Shown here: positions 1 through 6,676 of the stretch, piece after piece
Numbering within the stretch: position 1 is the first letter of the stretch
How the letters are laid out: each line of letters starts with the position of its first letter
Assembly (NCBI GenBank): GCA_035298385.1
Contig: DATGYC010000038.1
Coordinates: 1 to 12,892, forward strand
Origin: DATGYC01 sp035298385
GTDB taxonomy: Bacteria; Bacillota; Sulfobacillia; Symbiobacteriales; Symbiobacteriaceae
Direction of reading: 5' to 3'
Length of the DNA stretch: 12,892 bases
The notes under the pieces: generated by a model
What the model saw: only the letters and a program-made list of their open reading frames with translations
The model's database searches: none
What the model was told of the DNA's origin: nothing
Translations under genes and position numbers: made by a program

Positions 1-629
1 GTCACGTTGATCTCATCCCGCGTCACAAACATCGCGTAGTCATTCACCGCATGGACCAGAATCAGCCCCCAGACCGTACCCGTCCGCACCCGGATCGCAC
101 CCGCACCCACCCCACCGAGGATCGAGGCCAGCACCTGGACCAGCGTGTAGGTCAGGTCCGCACCGCCAAACAGGTTGCCGATGTGCATCACCCCGAAGAG
201 CGTCGCCGTAATCAGCACCGCCCGGAGTTGGCCGCCAGGCAGCAGCGCCCGCATCGCAAAGCCACGGAAGATCATCTCCTCCTGAAGCCCGATGATCAGC
301 GTCACCGGTAGCAGACCCAGCAGCTGCTTCGGATCCGTCACGTGGAAGCCCAGGATTACAACGGGACTGGCGGCCAGGAGCAACGGGAGCCAGTGCAGGT
401 GCATCGACTTCCACGTAGCGAGCCCGTTGAAGCCGGCCTCGCGCCACCAGCCCATCAGCCAGAGCAGAGCCGCAGCGCTGCCGATCATCTCGGCCATGAT
501 CCCAAGCTTCAGCACCATCACGTTGGTATGCGGAAAGAGCCAGTTCAAGAGCGGGAAGAGCAGAATCGTGTGCAGGACATAGAGGCTCATGAAGAGGGCC
601 GGACGGGTATTGACAAACCGCTTAATCAT
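1..629 (-). CDS. CPBP family intramembrane metalloprotease (C-terminus beyond window)
   Basis: Predicted polytopic membrane protein of the CPBP (CAAX protease and bacteriocin-processing, Abi) family. These are glutamate-type intramembrane proteases; bacterial members are linked to bacteriocin maturation, immunity or regulated proteolysis. I translated 209 residues from the ATG at 629-627. The family motifs are visible: QEEMIFRG at residues 116-123 (catalytic Glu pair 117-118), FGVMHIGN at 145-152 (His149) and LVHAVND at 191-197 (His193, Asn196). Hydrophobic segments surround them, beginning near residues 12-32 and 42-62. The start is supported by AAGGAG 11 bases upstream. The gene begins 19 bases after the stop of a second CPBP gene, so the two are probably co-transcribed. 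The window edge removes the last part of the protein. Substrate unknown; the family assignment is confident, the function is not. Confidence 0.88.
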   Translation of the reverse strand, partial: MIKRFVNTRPALFMSLYVLHTILLFPLLNWLFPHTNVMVLKLGIMAEMIGSAAALLWLMGWWREAGFNGLATWKSMHLHWLPLLLAASPVVILGFHVTDPKQLLGLLPVTLIIGLQEEMIFRGFAMRALLPGGQLRAVLITATLFGVMHIGNLFGGADLTYTLVQVLASILGGVGAGAIRVRTGTVWGLILVHAVNDYAMFVTRDEINV

Positions 630-648
630 GTGGGTAGTCGCTCCTTCG

Positions 649-1506
649 TTATGCGTTCTGCGTCCTCTGCTGCTTCCGATCCAGCAGCCAGAGCATCAAG
701 AGGTACGGAATCACCATGGCCGCCTTGTAGACCCACTTGACCACGGTCAGGTTGCCATCAAAGAGCAGCGGCGAGGCGTCCAGGTTGTTCGCCCAGACCA
801 GGCAGGTCAGGCCGTTATAGAGGAAGTGGATGATCATGCCCGGCCAGACCGACTTGGTGCGCTGCGCCAGAAGGGCGAAGAAGTAGCCGTGCAGGAAGAG
901 GGCGAGCAGGTCCAGCGGATTGATCCGCCCCGTCGTCGTGTGCATCAGGGCGAAGATGACCGAGCTGAGCACGGCCGCCCAGCGGGCGCCCAGGTGCCCA
1001 AGGGTCCGCATCACATAGCCGCGGAACATGATCTCCTCGCCAAAGCCCGCCGAGGCGGTCAGCAGGGTGAAGAGGATCGCGGTGATGGGGAGCGTAGCGC
1101 TGTTCCACCGCCAGGTGGTCAGCCCGGTCATCGCAGTCAGGCCCACGAACGCGGCCATCAGGAGGATCGTGAGGAGGCTCCCCCAGAGCGCAGCCCGGCG
1201 GGCGCCCCCGTCCCAGCGCCAGGGCAGCTCCGCCAGCGGGCGCTTGTCCACGAAGCGGTGCCAGACGATCCCCTGCAGCGCCATCAGCGGCTGCCAGGCG
1301 AGCATCATCACCCAGGCGTACCAGGGGGTATGGGCGCCGGGCGGATTGATGTAGGCCATGATCGGGAAGGCGATCGCCGCCAGCAGGCTGAGGTTGACCA
1401 CCAGCATCAGCACGAGGCGCAGGGTCGTCGCCCCCGCGGTCGGGGCGGCAAGGCGGAAAGGCCGCTTCGTCTCACGCTGGTTCGTCAGCGAGTTCGGGAG
1501 CGTCAT
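649..1506 (-). CDS. CPBP family intramembrane metalloprotease
   Basis: A 285-residue polytopic membrane protein of the CPBP/Abi family, paralogous in type to the gene just downstream. The signature GEEIMFRGY carries the glutamate pair at residues 157-158. The second motif (FALMH) gives His189 and the third (IIHFLYNG) gives His227 and Asn231. These are the residues expected for an active member. Several hydrophobic stretches are seen: about residues 28-51, 107-128, 138-151 and 206-215, and one at the C-terminus before a basic tail. I chose the ATG at 1506 because GAAGGAG lies 10 bases upstream. An in-frame ATG 11 codons earlier (1539) has no Shine-Dalgarno. It lies downstream of the two-component genes but behind a strong terminator, so it probably has its own promoter. 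The specific substrate is unknown. Confidence 0.9.
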   Translation of the reverse strand: MTLPNSLTNQRETKRPFRLAAPTAGATTLRLVLMLVVNLSLLAAIAFPIMAYINPPGAHTPWYAWVMMLAWQPLMALQGIVWHRFVDKRPLAELPWRWDGGARRAALWGSLLTILLMAAFVGLTAMTGLTTWRWNSATLPITAILFTLLTASAGFGEEIMFRGYVMRTLGHLGARWAAVLSSVIFALMHTTTGRINPLDLLALFLHGYFFALLAQRTKSVWPGMIIHFLYNGLTCLVWANNLDASPLLFDGNLTVVKWVYKAAMVIPYLLMLWLLDRKQQRTQNA

Positions 1507-1603
1507 CGTGGAATCTCTCCTTCGTGGTTCGCAGTTCATGATCTAATCTTACCGAGCTTCAAGGAGATGCCCCAGTGCCCCCAGTCACGAGCCAAGTCAT
1601 AGG

Positions 1604-1639
1604 AAAAGGGGGTCTCCCGGCCCATGCCGGAAGACCCCC
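1604..1639 (-). terminator. Intrinsic terminator of the two-component operon
   Basis: Read on the minus strand this is GGGGGTCT, T, CCGGC, loop ATGG, GCCGG, G, AGACCCCC, followed by TTTT. That is an 8-bp plus 5-bp stem with a single mismatch, then a short U tract. It starts about 25 bases past the response regulator stop codon. An outer 7-bp arm pair (TATGACT 1640-1646 with AGTCATA 1595-1601) can extend the stem across the TTTTCC stretch, so the hairpin may be longer than the minimal terminator. Confidence 0.85.
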
Positions 1640-1664
1640 TATGACTCGGGTCATATGACTTCGC

Positions 1665-2342
1665 TTAGTCTACCAACCCCTGGCGGTGCGCCAGGGCGAT
1701 CGCCTGCGCCCGGTCCCGGGCATGCAGCTTGGCGAAGATCGCACTCACATAGTTCTTGACGGTCCCTTCGCTCAGGTAAAGGGAGTCGGCGATCTCCTTA
1801 TTCGACAGGCCGCGCGCCACAAGCCCCAAGATCTCTGTCTCGCGCTGCGTCAGGTCCGCCACCCGTGACCGGGCGGGCTCGGCGGCAGGCGGCGGCGTCA
1901 GGGGCGCCCCGCTGGCGGCCAGGCGGGTGAACTCCGCCACCAGCCGAGCGGCAATCGCGGGCGGAATCAGGGCGCCGCCCTGCTGCACCGTGCGGATCGC
2001 CTGGACCAGTTCACTGGCCGGCAGGTCCTTCACCATGTACCCGACGGCGCCAGCCTTTAGCGCCTCGAAGATGAACTCGTCATCCGAATAGGTGGTCAGG
2101 ATGATCACATGCGTCTGCGGCCACTTGGCCTTGATCCGGCGAGTGGCCTCTACGCCGTCCAGCTCCGGCATGCGAATATCCATGAGGACGACGTCGGGCT
2201 GCTCCCGCCCAACCGCCTCCACGCCCTCGGCGCCGTTGCTGGCGACGCCGACGACGCTCATGCCCTCCTCCATATCGATCACGAGGCGCAGCCCGTCCCG
2301 AAACATGCGGGTATCATCCACCAGTACGACACGAATGCTCAT
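1665..2342 (-). CDS. NarL/FixJ-type response regulator
   Basis: A 225-residue DNA-binding response regulator, the normal length for this family. The N-terminal receiver shows the acidic pair Asp9-Asp10, phospho-acceptor Asp55 in VVLMDIRMP, the conserved Thr83 in LTTY and Lys105 in MVKD. A Pro/Ala-rich linker covers about residues 145-160. The C-terminal LuxR-type helix-turn-helix spans about 163-220, with LTQRETEIL, the recognition region LSNKEIADSLYLSEGTVKN and an AIFAKLHARDR end. The start ATG overlaps the kinase stop as ATGA, and GGAGG lies 12 bases upstream, so translation is likely coupled. On phosphorylation by the neighbouring kinase it should bind DNA as a dimer. Its targets are unknown; the two downstream membrane proteases are the obvious candidates by position. 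Family assignment is near certain. Confidence 0.95.
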   Translation of the reverse strand: MSIRVVLVDDTRMFRDGLRLVIDMEEGMSVVGVASNGAEGVEAVGREQPDVVLMDIRMPELDGVEATRRIKAKWPQTHVIILTTYSDDEFIFEALKAGAVGYMVKDLPASELVQAIRTVQQGGALIPPAIAARLVAEFTRLAASGAPLTPPPAAEPARSRVADLTQRETEILGLVARGLSNKEIADSLYLSEGTVKNYVSAIFAKLHARDRAQAIALAHRQGLVD

Positions 2343-3559
2343 GCGGAAGCAGCACCTCCGGTCTGTGTCAGCGGCAATCTAAGCTGTAGGACGAAGCCGC
2401 CCGTGGACGAAGGACCGGCCTCAACCTGGCCGCCCAGCGCCTCCGCCCGCTCCCGGATGCCCATGATCCCCAGGCCTGGCTTCTGCAGTTTGGTCGGGCG
2501 GCCATCATCCTCGACGGCAGCGATCAGGGCGCCCGGCCCAAAGCTCAGCCGCACCCGAGCACGTGATGCCTTGCCATGGCGGAAGGCGTTCGTCAGCCCT
2601 TCCTGCACCAAGCGGTAGAGGCAGAGTTCATGCCCAACCGGGAGTTCCACCGGCATCCCCTCGATGACCAAGTCGGTCTTGACGCCGGTCGTGCTGGCGA
2701 AGCCATCCACGAGCCGCTGCAGTGCAGTGACGCCCTTGCCCTCCTCCATCTGCATCGGGCGCAGGGCGTGCACGGAGCGCCTGATCTCGGCCAGGCTGTC
2801 CCGGGCCTGATCCTGGACCTGCTGCAGGGCCTGCAGCGCTTGGTCGGGGCTCCTCTGCAGGAGGCGGGTGATCGCCTCCATCTGCATGATCATGCCGGTA
2901 AAGCCGTGGGCCACTGTGTCATGCACCTCGCGGGCGAGTCGATTCCGCTCCCGCAGAACGGCCATCTCCTCAACCTGCCGCACGTACTCCCGCAGGTGCG
3001 CGTTGGCAAGTTCAGCCTCCCGGCGAGCCCGTTCGGCCGCCTGACGCTCCTCCTGAATGCGCCCCGCCATGTAGATCAGGCCATATAAGAGGAAGAGACT
3101 TGGCAACAGGACGGTGGCGTAGTTCACCCAGAAGGTGCGCCCCACCCGGAATCCGGTCACATAGGGCCCCAGGATGACGAAGACTGCGGTGATCGAGAAG
3201 GGGATCAGTCCCCGGAGCAGGCTCCAGCCGATGATGGCAGCGTCAACCATCAAGGCGAAGCCGGCAAAGAGGGTTACGGTATCCCAGTGGTTGAGGTACT
3301 GACTGGACCACCAGAGCGCAAAGTCAAAGGAGAGCCAGGCGATCCGCCCCCAGGATGGGAGGCGCTCCTCCAGCCGGGAGAGGTTTCTCAGCAGCATGGA
3401 GACGCACAGGTAGGTCCCGCCGGCGACGAGGACCCAGCGGTCACGCCCCATGATGTCGGCCTCGCGCAAGATGGCAAAGGGAAGGTAGCTGGCGATCATC
3501 ATGAGGAGCTTGGCGATCTCTAGACCGAAGCGGAACTGGCGGGATTCGCTAAGCTGCAT
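2339..3559 (-). CDS. NarL-type sensor histidine kinase
   Basis: A membrane sensor kinase that pairs with the adjacent response regulator. Numbered from the ATG at 3559 (406 residues), a hydrophobic N-terminal region to about residue 165 holds roughly five membrane segments and little extracellular sequence, suggesting sensing within or at the membrane. A charged coiled coil follows (about 166-205). The HisKA_3 dimerisation helix has the H-box EVHDTVAHG with phospho-acceptor His213. The HATPase domain shows the N-box EGLTNAFRHG (Asn324), VEDDG and GLGIMGIRERA. An in-frame GTG at 3610 would add 17 residues. I prefer the ATG because GAGG lies 10 bases upstream and because a plausible -10 box (3601-3606) and its likely transcription start leave the GTG outside or at the very edge of the mRNA. 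The signal sensed cannot be told from sequence. Confidence 0.93.
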   Translation of the reverse strand: MQLSESRQFRFGLEIAKLLMMIASYLPFAILREADIMGRDRWVLVAGGTYLCVSMLLRNLSRLEERLPSWGRIAWLSFDFALWWSSQYLNHWDTVTLFAGFALMVDAAIIGWSLLRGLIPFSITAVFVILGPYVTGFRVGRTFWVNYATVLLPSLFLLYGLIYMAGRIQEERQAAERARREAELANAHLREYVRQVEEMAVLRERNRLAREVHDTVAHGFTGMIMQMEAITRLLQRSPDQALQALQQVQDQARDSLAEIRRSVHALRPMQMEEGKGVTALQRLVDGFASTTGVKTDLVIEGMPVELPVGHELCLYRLVQEGLTNAFRHGKASRARVRLSFGPGALIAAVEDDGRPTKLQKPGLGIMGIRERAEALGGQVEAGPSSTGGFVLQLRLPLTQTGGAASA

Positions 3560-3600
3560 GCGTGCAACGCCTCGATTAAGGGATTGGATTGATAGTTGAA

Positions 3601-3629
3601 ACACTAGCACGGAATCCCTGCCCCTTCAA
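3601..3629 (-). promoter_or_regulatory. Candidate promoter of the two-component operon
   Basis: On the minus strand, TTGAAG (3629-3624) is followed after exactly 17 bases by TAGTGT (3606-3601). The -35 matches the sigma-A consensus at 4 of 6 positions and the -10 at 3 of 6, with correct spacing. The ATG at 3559 lies about 40 bases downstream of the -10 box. Prediction by eye only. Confidence 0.4.
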
Positions 3630-3662
3630 GCGCAGGGGAGAGAGCGGGGGGAGAATTCCGCA

Positions 3663-3680
3663 AATCTCCGCGAGGAGATT
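3663..3680. promoter_or_regulatory. Short perfect hairpin between divergent genes
   Basis: AATCTCC, loop GCGA, GGAGATT is a perfect 7-bp inverted repeat with a GNRA-type tetraloop. It sits between the divergent kinase and orphan genes. It could be an operator or a leader hairpin of the plus-strand gene. There is no T tract, so it is not an obvious terminator. Role unknown. Confidence 0.3.
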
Positions 3681-3732
3681 CCACTCTCTCGAACGACAAG
3701 AAAAGTAGATAACATCAAAGGAGTGGTCGAAG

Positions 3733-4134
3733 ATGCAGGAATGGCTCATCGCCCGAGCAGCACGTCTAGCAACAGCAGCAGGCGCCCAACTGGTGGTCGA
3801 ACCCTCTTCCGCCGGACACCCTCCTGCGCCGCTAAACTCGCTGTGGCTCGGAGGTTGTCCGGCGCCAATCTACGACCCCACCGACACCCACCTGAAGACC
3901 ATCGCCAACGCCCTCCAAACCCGGGCCCAAGCGGCCGGCATCACCCTCCTCGCCCTCCACCGGGAGGCCAACACCCTCCACGTCCTCCTCGACGACGGCG
4001 ATGCCGACGAGCCCCTCACACCGAACGCCCTCCAGTCCACCATCCGCCAGCTCGCCTGGCAGCTCCTCGGCCAGGTCTGGGACGCCATCCTCCACACTCC
4101 ACCGCACCCCGCCACCCCCGCCCACGCCGCATAA
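3733..4134 (+). CDS. Orphan hypothetical protein, 133 residues
   Basis: I do not recognise this protein. The reading frame is supported by AAAGGAG nine bases before the ATG and by an intrinsic terminator three bases past the TAA, so it looks like a complete single-gene unit. Visible features are an N-terminal helix-like stretch (residues 2-20, Ala-rich) and a motif SLWLGGCPAPIYDPTDTHL (about 36-54). A probable alpha/beta section follows (55-88, with LLALHREANTLHVLL and an acidic DDGDADE), then an amphipathic helix around 98-118 and a Pro/His/Ala tail. No signal peptide or membrane segment is evident. Its codons are unusually C-ending, with many Ala, Pro, His and Thr residues, unlike the neighbouring kinase. 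It lies divergent from the two-component operon. Function unknown. Confidence 0.75.
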   Translation: MQEWLIARAARLATAAGAQLVVEPSSAGHPPAPLNSLWLGGCPAPIYDPTDTHLKTIANALQTRAQAAGITLLALHREANTLHVLLDDGDADEPLTPNALQSTIRQLAWQLLGQVWDAILHTPPHPATPAHAA

Positions 4135-4136
4135 CC

Positions 4137-4165
4137 AAGAGACCCCGGGCGCCCCGGGGTCTCTT
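4137..4165 (+). terminator. Hairpin terminator after the orphan gene
   Basis: AAGAGACCCCGGG, loop CGC, CCCGGGGTCTCTT is a perfect 13-bp inverted repeat beginning three bases after the stop codon. The following ACTATTCCCC is only weakly T-rich, but the stem is very stable. It separates the orphan gene from the MBL-fold gene. Confidence 0.8.
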
Positions 4166-4169
4166 ACTA

Positions 4170-4219
4170 TTCCCCTCCGCCCCCCACAGGCGTATACTGT
4201 TCCCTGTGTGTATAGGAGG
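4170..4219 (+). promoter_or_regulatory. Candidate -10 box and RBS of the MBL-fold gene
   Basis: TATACT at 4193-4198 matches the -10 consensus at 5 of 6 positions. The position expected for the -35 (around 4170-4175, TTCCCC) is poor. AGGAGG at 4214-4219 lies 11 bases before the ATG and fixes the start. Together they imply a short leader of about 25 bases. Confidence 0.35.
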
Positions 4220-4230
4220 CTGAACCATCT

Positions 4231-5577
4231 ATGTCTACTCGCATCACGTTCCACGACGGCATTGGCAGCATTGGCGGCACCAAGATCACCTTGGCAGCCG
4301 ATAACACTACGATCCTCTTCGACTTCGGCTTCTCCTTCGACCCCGCCAACGGTCCCTGGAACGGCGCCATCGCCCCCCGCCCCGGCGCCGCCGGCCTCCG
4401 CGACCGCATCACCATCGGCGAACTCCCCCGCCTGGACGGCCTCTACCGGCCCGAGGAGGCCCAGACCGTCGGCCTGAAGGGCGCCGGCGAGGCTCCCTCC
4501 CCCAATATCTTCATCTCCCACCTTCATTTAGATCACATCGGCGCCCTCGATTATCTCGATCCGCGCGTGCCCGTCTACTTCAGCCCGGAAACCCTATCAC
4601 TATTGGAAGCCGTTGCGGCCACCGGTGAGAAGCCGGGCGTCCCCCAAAACGCCAAGGCCCTCCCCCCGCACCAGCCCCTCCAAGTCGGCCCCTTCACCGT
4701 CACCTTCGTCCCGGTCGACCATGACGCCTCCGGCGCCGTGGCCATGCTGATCGACACCCCGGACGGCACCGTCGTCTACTCCGGTGACCTGCGCCTGCAC
4801 GGCGCCCACCCGGAGCTGACCGAGCGCTTCATGGAACTCGCCCGGGCCAAGCAGCCCAAGGTCCTCTTCCTGGAGGGCACCCGCCTGATGGAGAACGAGC
4901 CCGAGGGCGGCTGGTCGTCCATCGCCACCGAGCTGAACGTCGCCGAGAAGGTCTCGGCCCACCTCGCCGCCTACCCTGGCCTGGCGCTGATCACCCACTA
5001 CAACCGCCACCCGGAGCGGATCGCTCGGGTCGCCGCAGCGACGAAGGCCGCTGGCCGTCGTCTGGTCCTGAGCGCCGCCACCGCCTTCATCTATCAGCAG
5101 ATGGGCTACGACCTGGCTGAGGTCGGCATCTACCGGGGGGCTAATGTGGAGGCGAAGCTCGCCGAGCCGTGGCTCCGCAAGCTGCTGGCCGAGGCGCCCC
5201 TCGTCCTGACCGCGGCCGACATCCGGCTCGCCCCGGCGCAGTACCTCCTGGAGCTTGGGCCGGCCGACCTGCCAGAGCTGACCGACCTGACCCCGCCGCC
5301 GGGCTCCTGCTTCATCCACTCCAACGGCGAGCCCCTCGGTCCGTTCGATCCGGCCTGGCAGATCTTCCTGAACTGGCTCGAGCGGCACCAGATCACCCTC
5401 GTCCGGGCCGGCTGCTCGGGTCATGCCACCCCGCCCGACCTACACCGGATCGCCTCCACGATCGCCCCGGCGGTCCTGATGCCGATCCACTCCAAGTGCC
5501 CGGAGCGGCTCGACCCGCCAGGGATCCGCCGCATCCTGCCGTCCAACGGCGCCAGCTTCGACCTCGCCGACCTCTAG
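4231..5577 (+). CDS. RNase J-like MBL-fold metallo-hydrolase
   Basis: A 448-residue cytoplasmic metallo-beta-lactamase-fold enzyme. The ligand set for two metals is complete: HLHLDH at residues 97-102 (motif 2), His164 in PVDHD, Asp186 in YSGDLRLHG, then CSGHAT (His398) and MPIHS (His420). Placing the last two histidines after an inserted domain, together with LFLEGTRL (213-220) and a Rossmann-like stretch (about 235-330), is the layout of RNase J and other beta-CASP nucleases. RNase J itself is about 550 residues; this protein lacks its C-terminal domain and carries about 60 extra residues between its first strands and motif 2. RNA or nucleic-acid hydrolysis is therefore likely, but a different hydrolase activity is possible. 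It has its own RBS and appears to be a single gene, followed by the ABC transporter unit. Confidence 0.87.
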   Translation: MSTRITFHDGIGSIGGTKITLAADNTTILFDFGFSFDPANGPWNGAIAPRPGAAGLRDRITIGELPRLDGLYRPEEAQTVGLKGAGEAPSPNIFISHLHLDHIGALDYLDPRVPVYFSPETLSLLEAVAATGEKPGVPQNAKALPPHQPLQVGPFTVTFVPVDHDASGAVAMLIDTPDGTVVYSGDLRLHGAHPELTERFMELARAKQPKVLFLEGTRLMENEPEGGWSSIATELNVAEKVSAHLAAYPGLALITHYNRHPERIARVAAATKAAGRRLVLSAATAFIYQQMGYDLAEVGIYRGANVEAKLAEPWLRKLLAEAPLVLTAADIRLAPAQYLLELGPADLPELTDLTPPPGSCFIHSNGEPLGPFDPAWQIFLNWLERHQITLVRAGCSGHATPPDLHRIASTIAPAVLMPIHSKCPERLDPPGIRRILPSNGASFDLADL

Positions 5578-5622
5578 GAATATTCTATGAGGTCTTCCAT
5601 TAAGGCCCTAACAAGTTCATAA

Positions 5623-5651
5623 TGGTATAGGTTTGGCTACCGTGGTATAAC
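5623..5651 (+). promoter_or_regulatory. Candidate promoter or operator of the ABC transporter operon
   Basis: TGGTATAAC (5643-5651) is an extended -10 element: TG, one base, then TATAAC matching 5 of 6. The heptamer TGGTATA also occurs exactly 20 bases upstream (5623-5629), where a -35 box would be expected, and the canonical -35 is poor. The repeat may be a regulator site on one face of the helix, or coincidence. The leader to the ATG is about 60 bases. Confidence 0.4.
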
Positions 5652-5716
5652 TGTACGTGGGCAAGCGATTGCCCGGCACAGGCTCCGGCTTCCTTCACAG
5701 AGGGAGGATTCACGCT

Positions 5717-6664
5717 ATGGCACTTCGGACGTCCATCGCCCGGGGGCTGAACCTACCAGAGGGGGCAACCCGCGCTGGTTGGCGCCGCTTCTGGCGGGAG
5801 ACGAGCCTCGCCTACACCTTGCTCCTACCTGCTCTGATCGTCCTGGGCCTCTTCAGCTTCTACCCGGTCTTGCGAGCGTTGCAACTCTCCCTGCTCGACT
5901 GGGACATGATCTCGGAGTCCAGCACCTTCGTTGGACTGGCCAACTACCGGGAACTCCTCCACGACCCACTCTTCTGGAAGGCCGTCAAGAACACCCTGAT
6001 CTACATCATCGGCACCGTGCCGATTGAGATCGCCCTGGCCCTGGGTGTGGCGATGCTGCTGAACCAGAAGTTGAAGGGCATCGGCTTCTACCGGCTCGCC
6101 TTCTTCCTCCCGCACGTCACGACCGTCGTCGCCATCTCCATGGTCTGGGCCTGGATCTATCATGACCAGTACGGCCTGCTCAACACGATGCTCGGCTGGT
6201 TCGGCATCCCGGGCCAGAAGTGGCTGCTCGACCCGAAGTGGACGATGTTCACCATCATCCTGATGTCCGTCTGGAAGACGCTTGGTTATACCGCCGTCAT
6301 CTTCCTGGCTGGTCTGCAGGGTCTGGACAAGCAGTTGCAGGAGGCCGCGACGGTAGACGGTGCGAACCGCTGGCAGACCTTCCGCCACGTCTCGTGGCCG
6401 CTCCTCTCCCCGACGACCTTCTTCGTCTCGATCACCTCGGTCATCGGCGCCTTCAAGGTCTTCTCGGAGATCTTCGTCCTCTACGGCGGTCAGCCTGGCC
6501 CGCTCCGGGAAGGCATCACCATCGTCTTCTACATCTATGAGAAGGCCTGGTCGGAGTACCGGATGGGCTACGCCTCTGCGGCCGCCTACGTCCTCTTCTT
6601 CATGGTGCTCGCCGTCACGTTCTTCCAGCTCTGGTACGGCAAGCGCCGAGTCCACTACGACTAA
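5717..6664 (+). CDS. Carbohydrate ABC transporter permease (MalF/UgpA type)
   Basis: A 315-residue inner-membrane permease of the CUT1 sugar importer group. After a short cytoplasmic start, the first membrane segment is LAYTLLLPALIVLGLFSFYP (31-50), typical of UgpA/MalF-type subunits. Further segments lie near 92-115, 125-148, 175-200, 233-255 and 287-307. The EAA loop that contacts the ATPase is at 209-230 (EAATVDGANRWQTFRHVSWP). The start at 5717 is chosen because GGGAGG lies 9 bases upstream; a GTG 20 codons earlier has no Shine-Dalgarno and would add a Gly/Arg-rich stretch before the first membrane segment. It is the first gene of the unit, 12 bases before the second permease. The transported solute is not certain; see the binding protein. 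Confidence 0.95.
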   Translation: MALRTSIARGLNLPEGATRAGWRRFWRETSLAYTLLLPALIVLGLFSFYPVLRALQLSLLDWDMISESSTFVGLANYRELLHDPLFWKAVKNTLIYIIGTVPIEIALALGVAMLLNQKLKGIGFYRLAFFLPHVTTVVAISMVWAWIYHDQYGLLNTMLGWFGIPGQKWLLDPKWTMFTIILMSVWKTLGYTAVIFLAGLQGLDKQLQEAATVDGANRWQTFRHVSWPLLSPTTFFVSITSVIGAFKVFSEIFVLYGGQPGPLREGITIVFYIYEKAWSEYRMGYASAAAYVLFFMVLAVTFFQLWYGKRRVHYD

Positions 6665-6676
6665 GGGAGGATCTGT

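Noticed and set aside
589..1602. 337-codon plus-strand open frame
   Set aside because: It overlaps the CPBP gene on the other strand; the translation is Gln/Arg/Gly/Pro-rich and lacks any domain.
3832..5424. Minus-strand frames of 231 and 274 codons
   Set aside because: Both mirror the orphan and MBL-fold genes, with Gly/Val/Glu-rich low-complexity products and no start signals.
5578..5600. Terminator after the MBL-fold gene (GGTCTT/AAGGCC)
   Set aside because: Only a 6-bp stem with a wobble and no T tract; too weak to call.
5578..5716. Riboswitch in the ABC operon leader
   Set aside because: No recognisable riboswitch core and a predicted leader of only about 60 bases.
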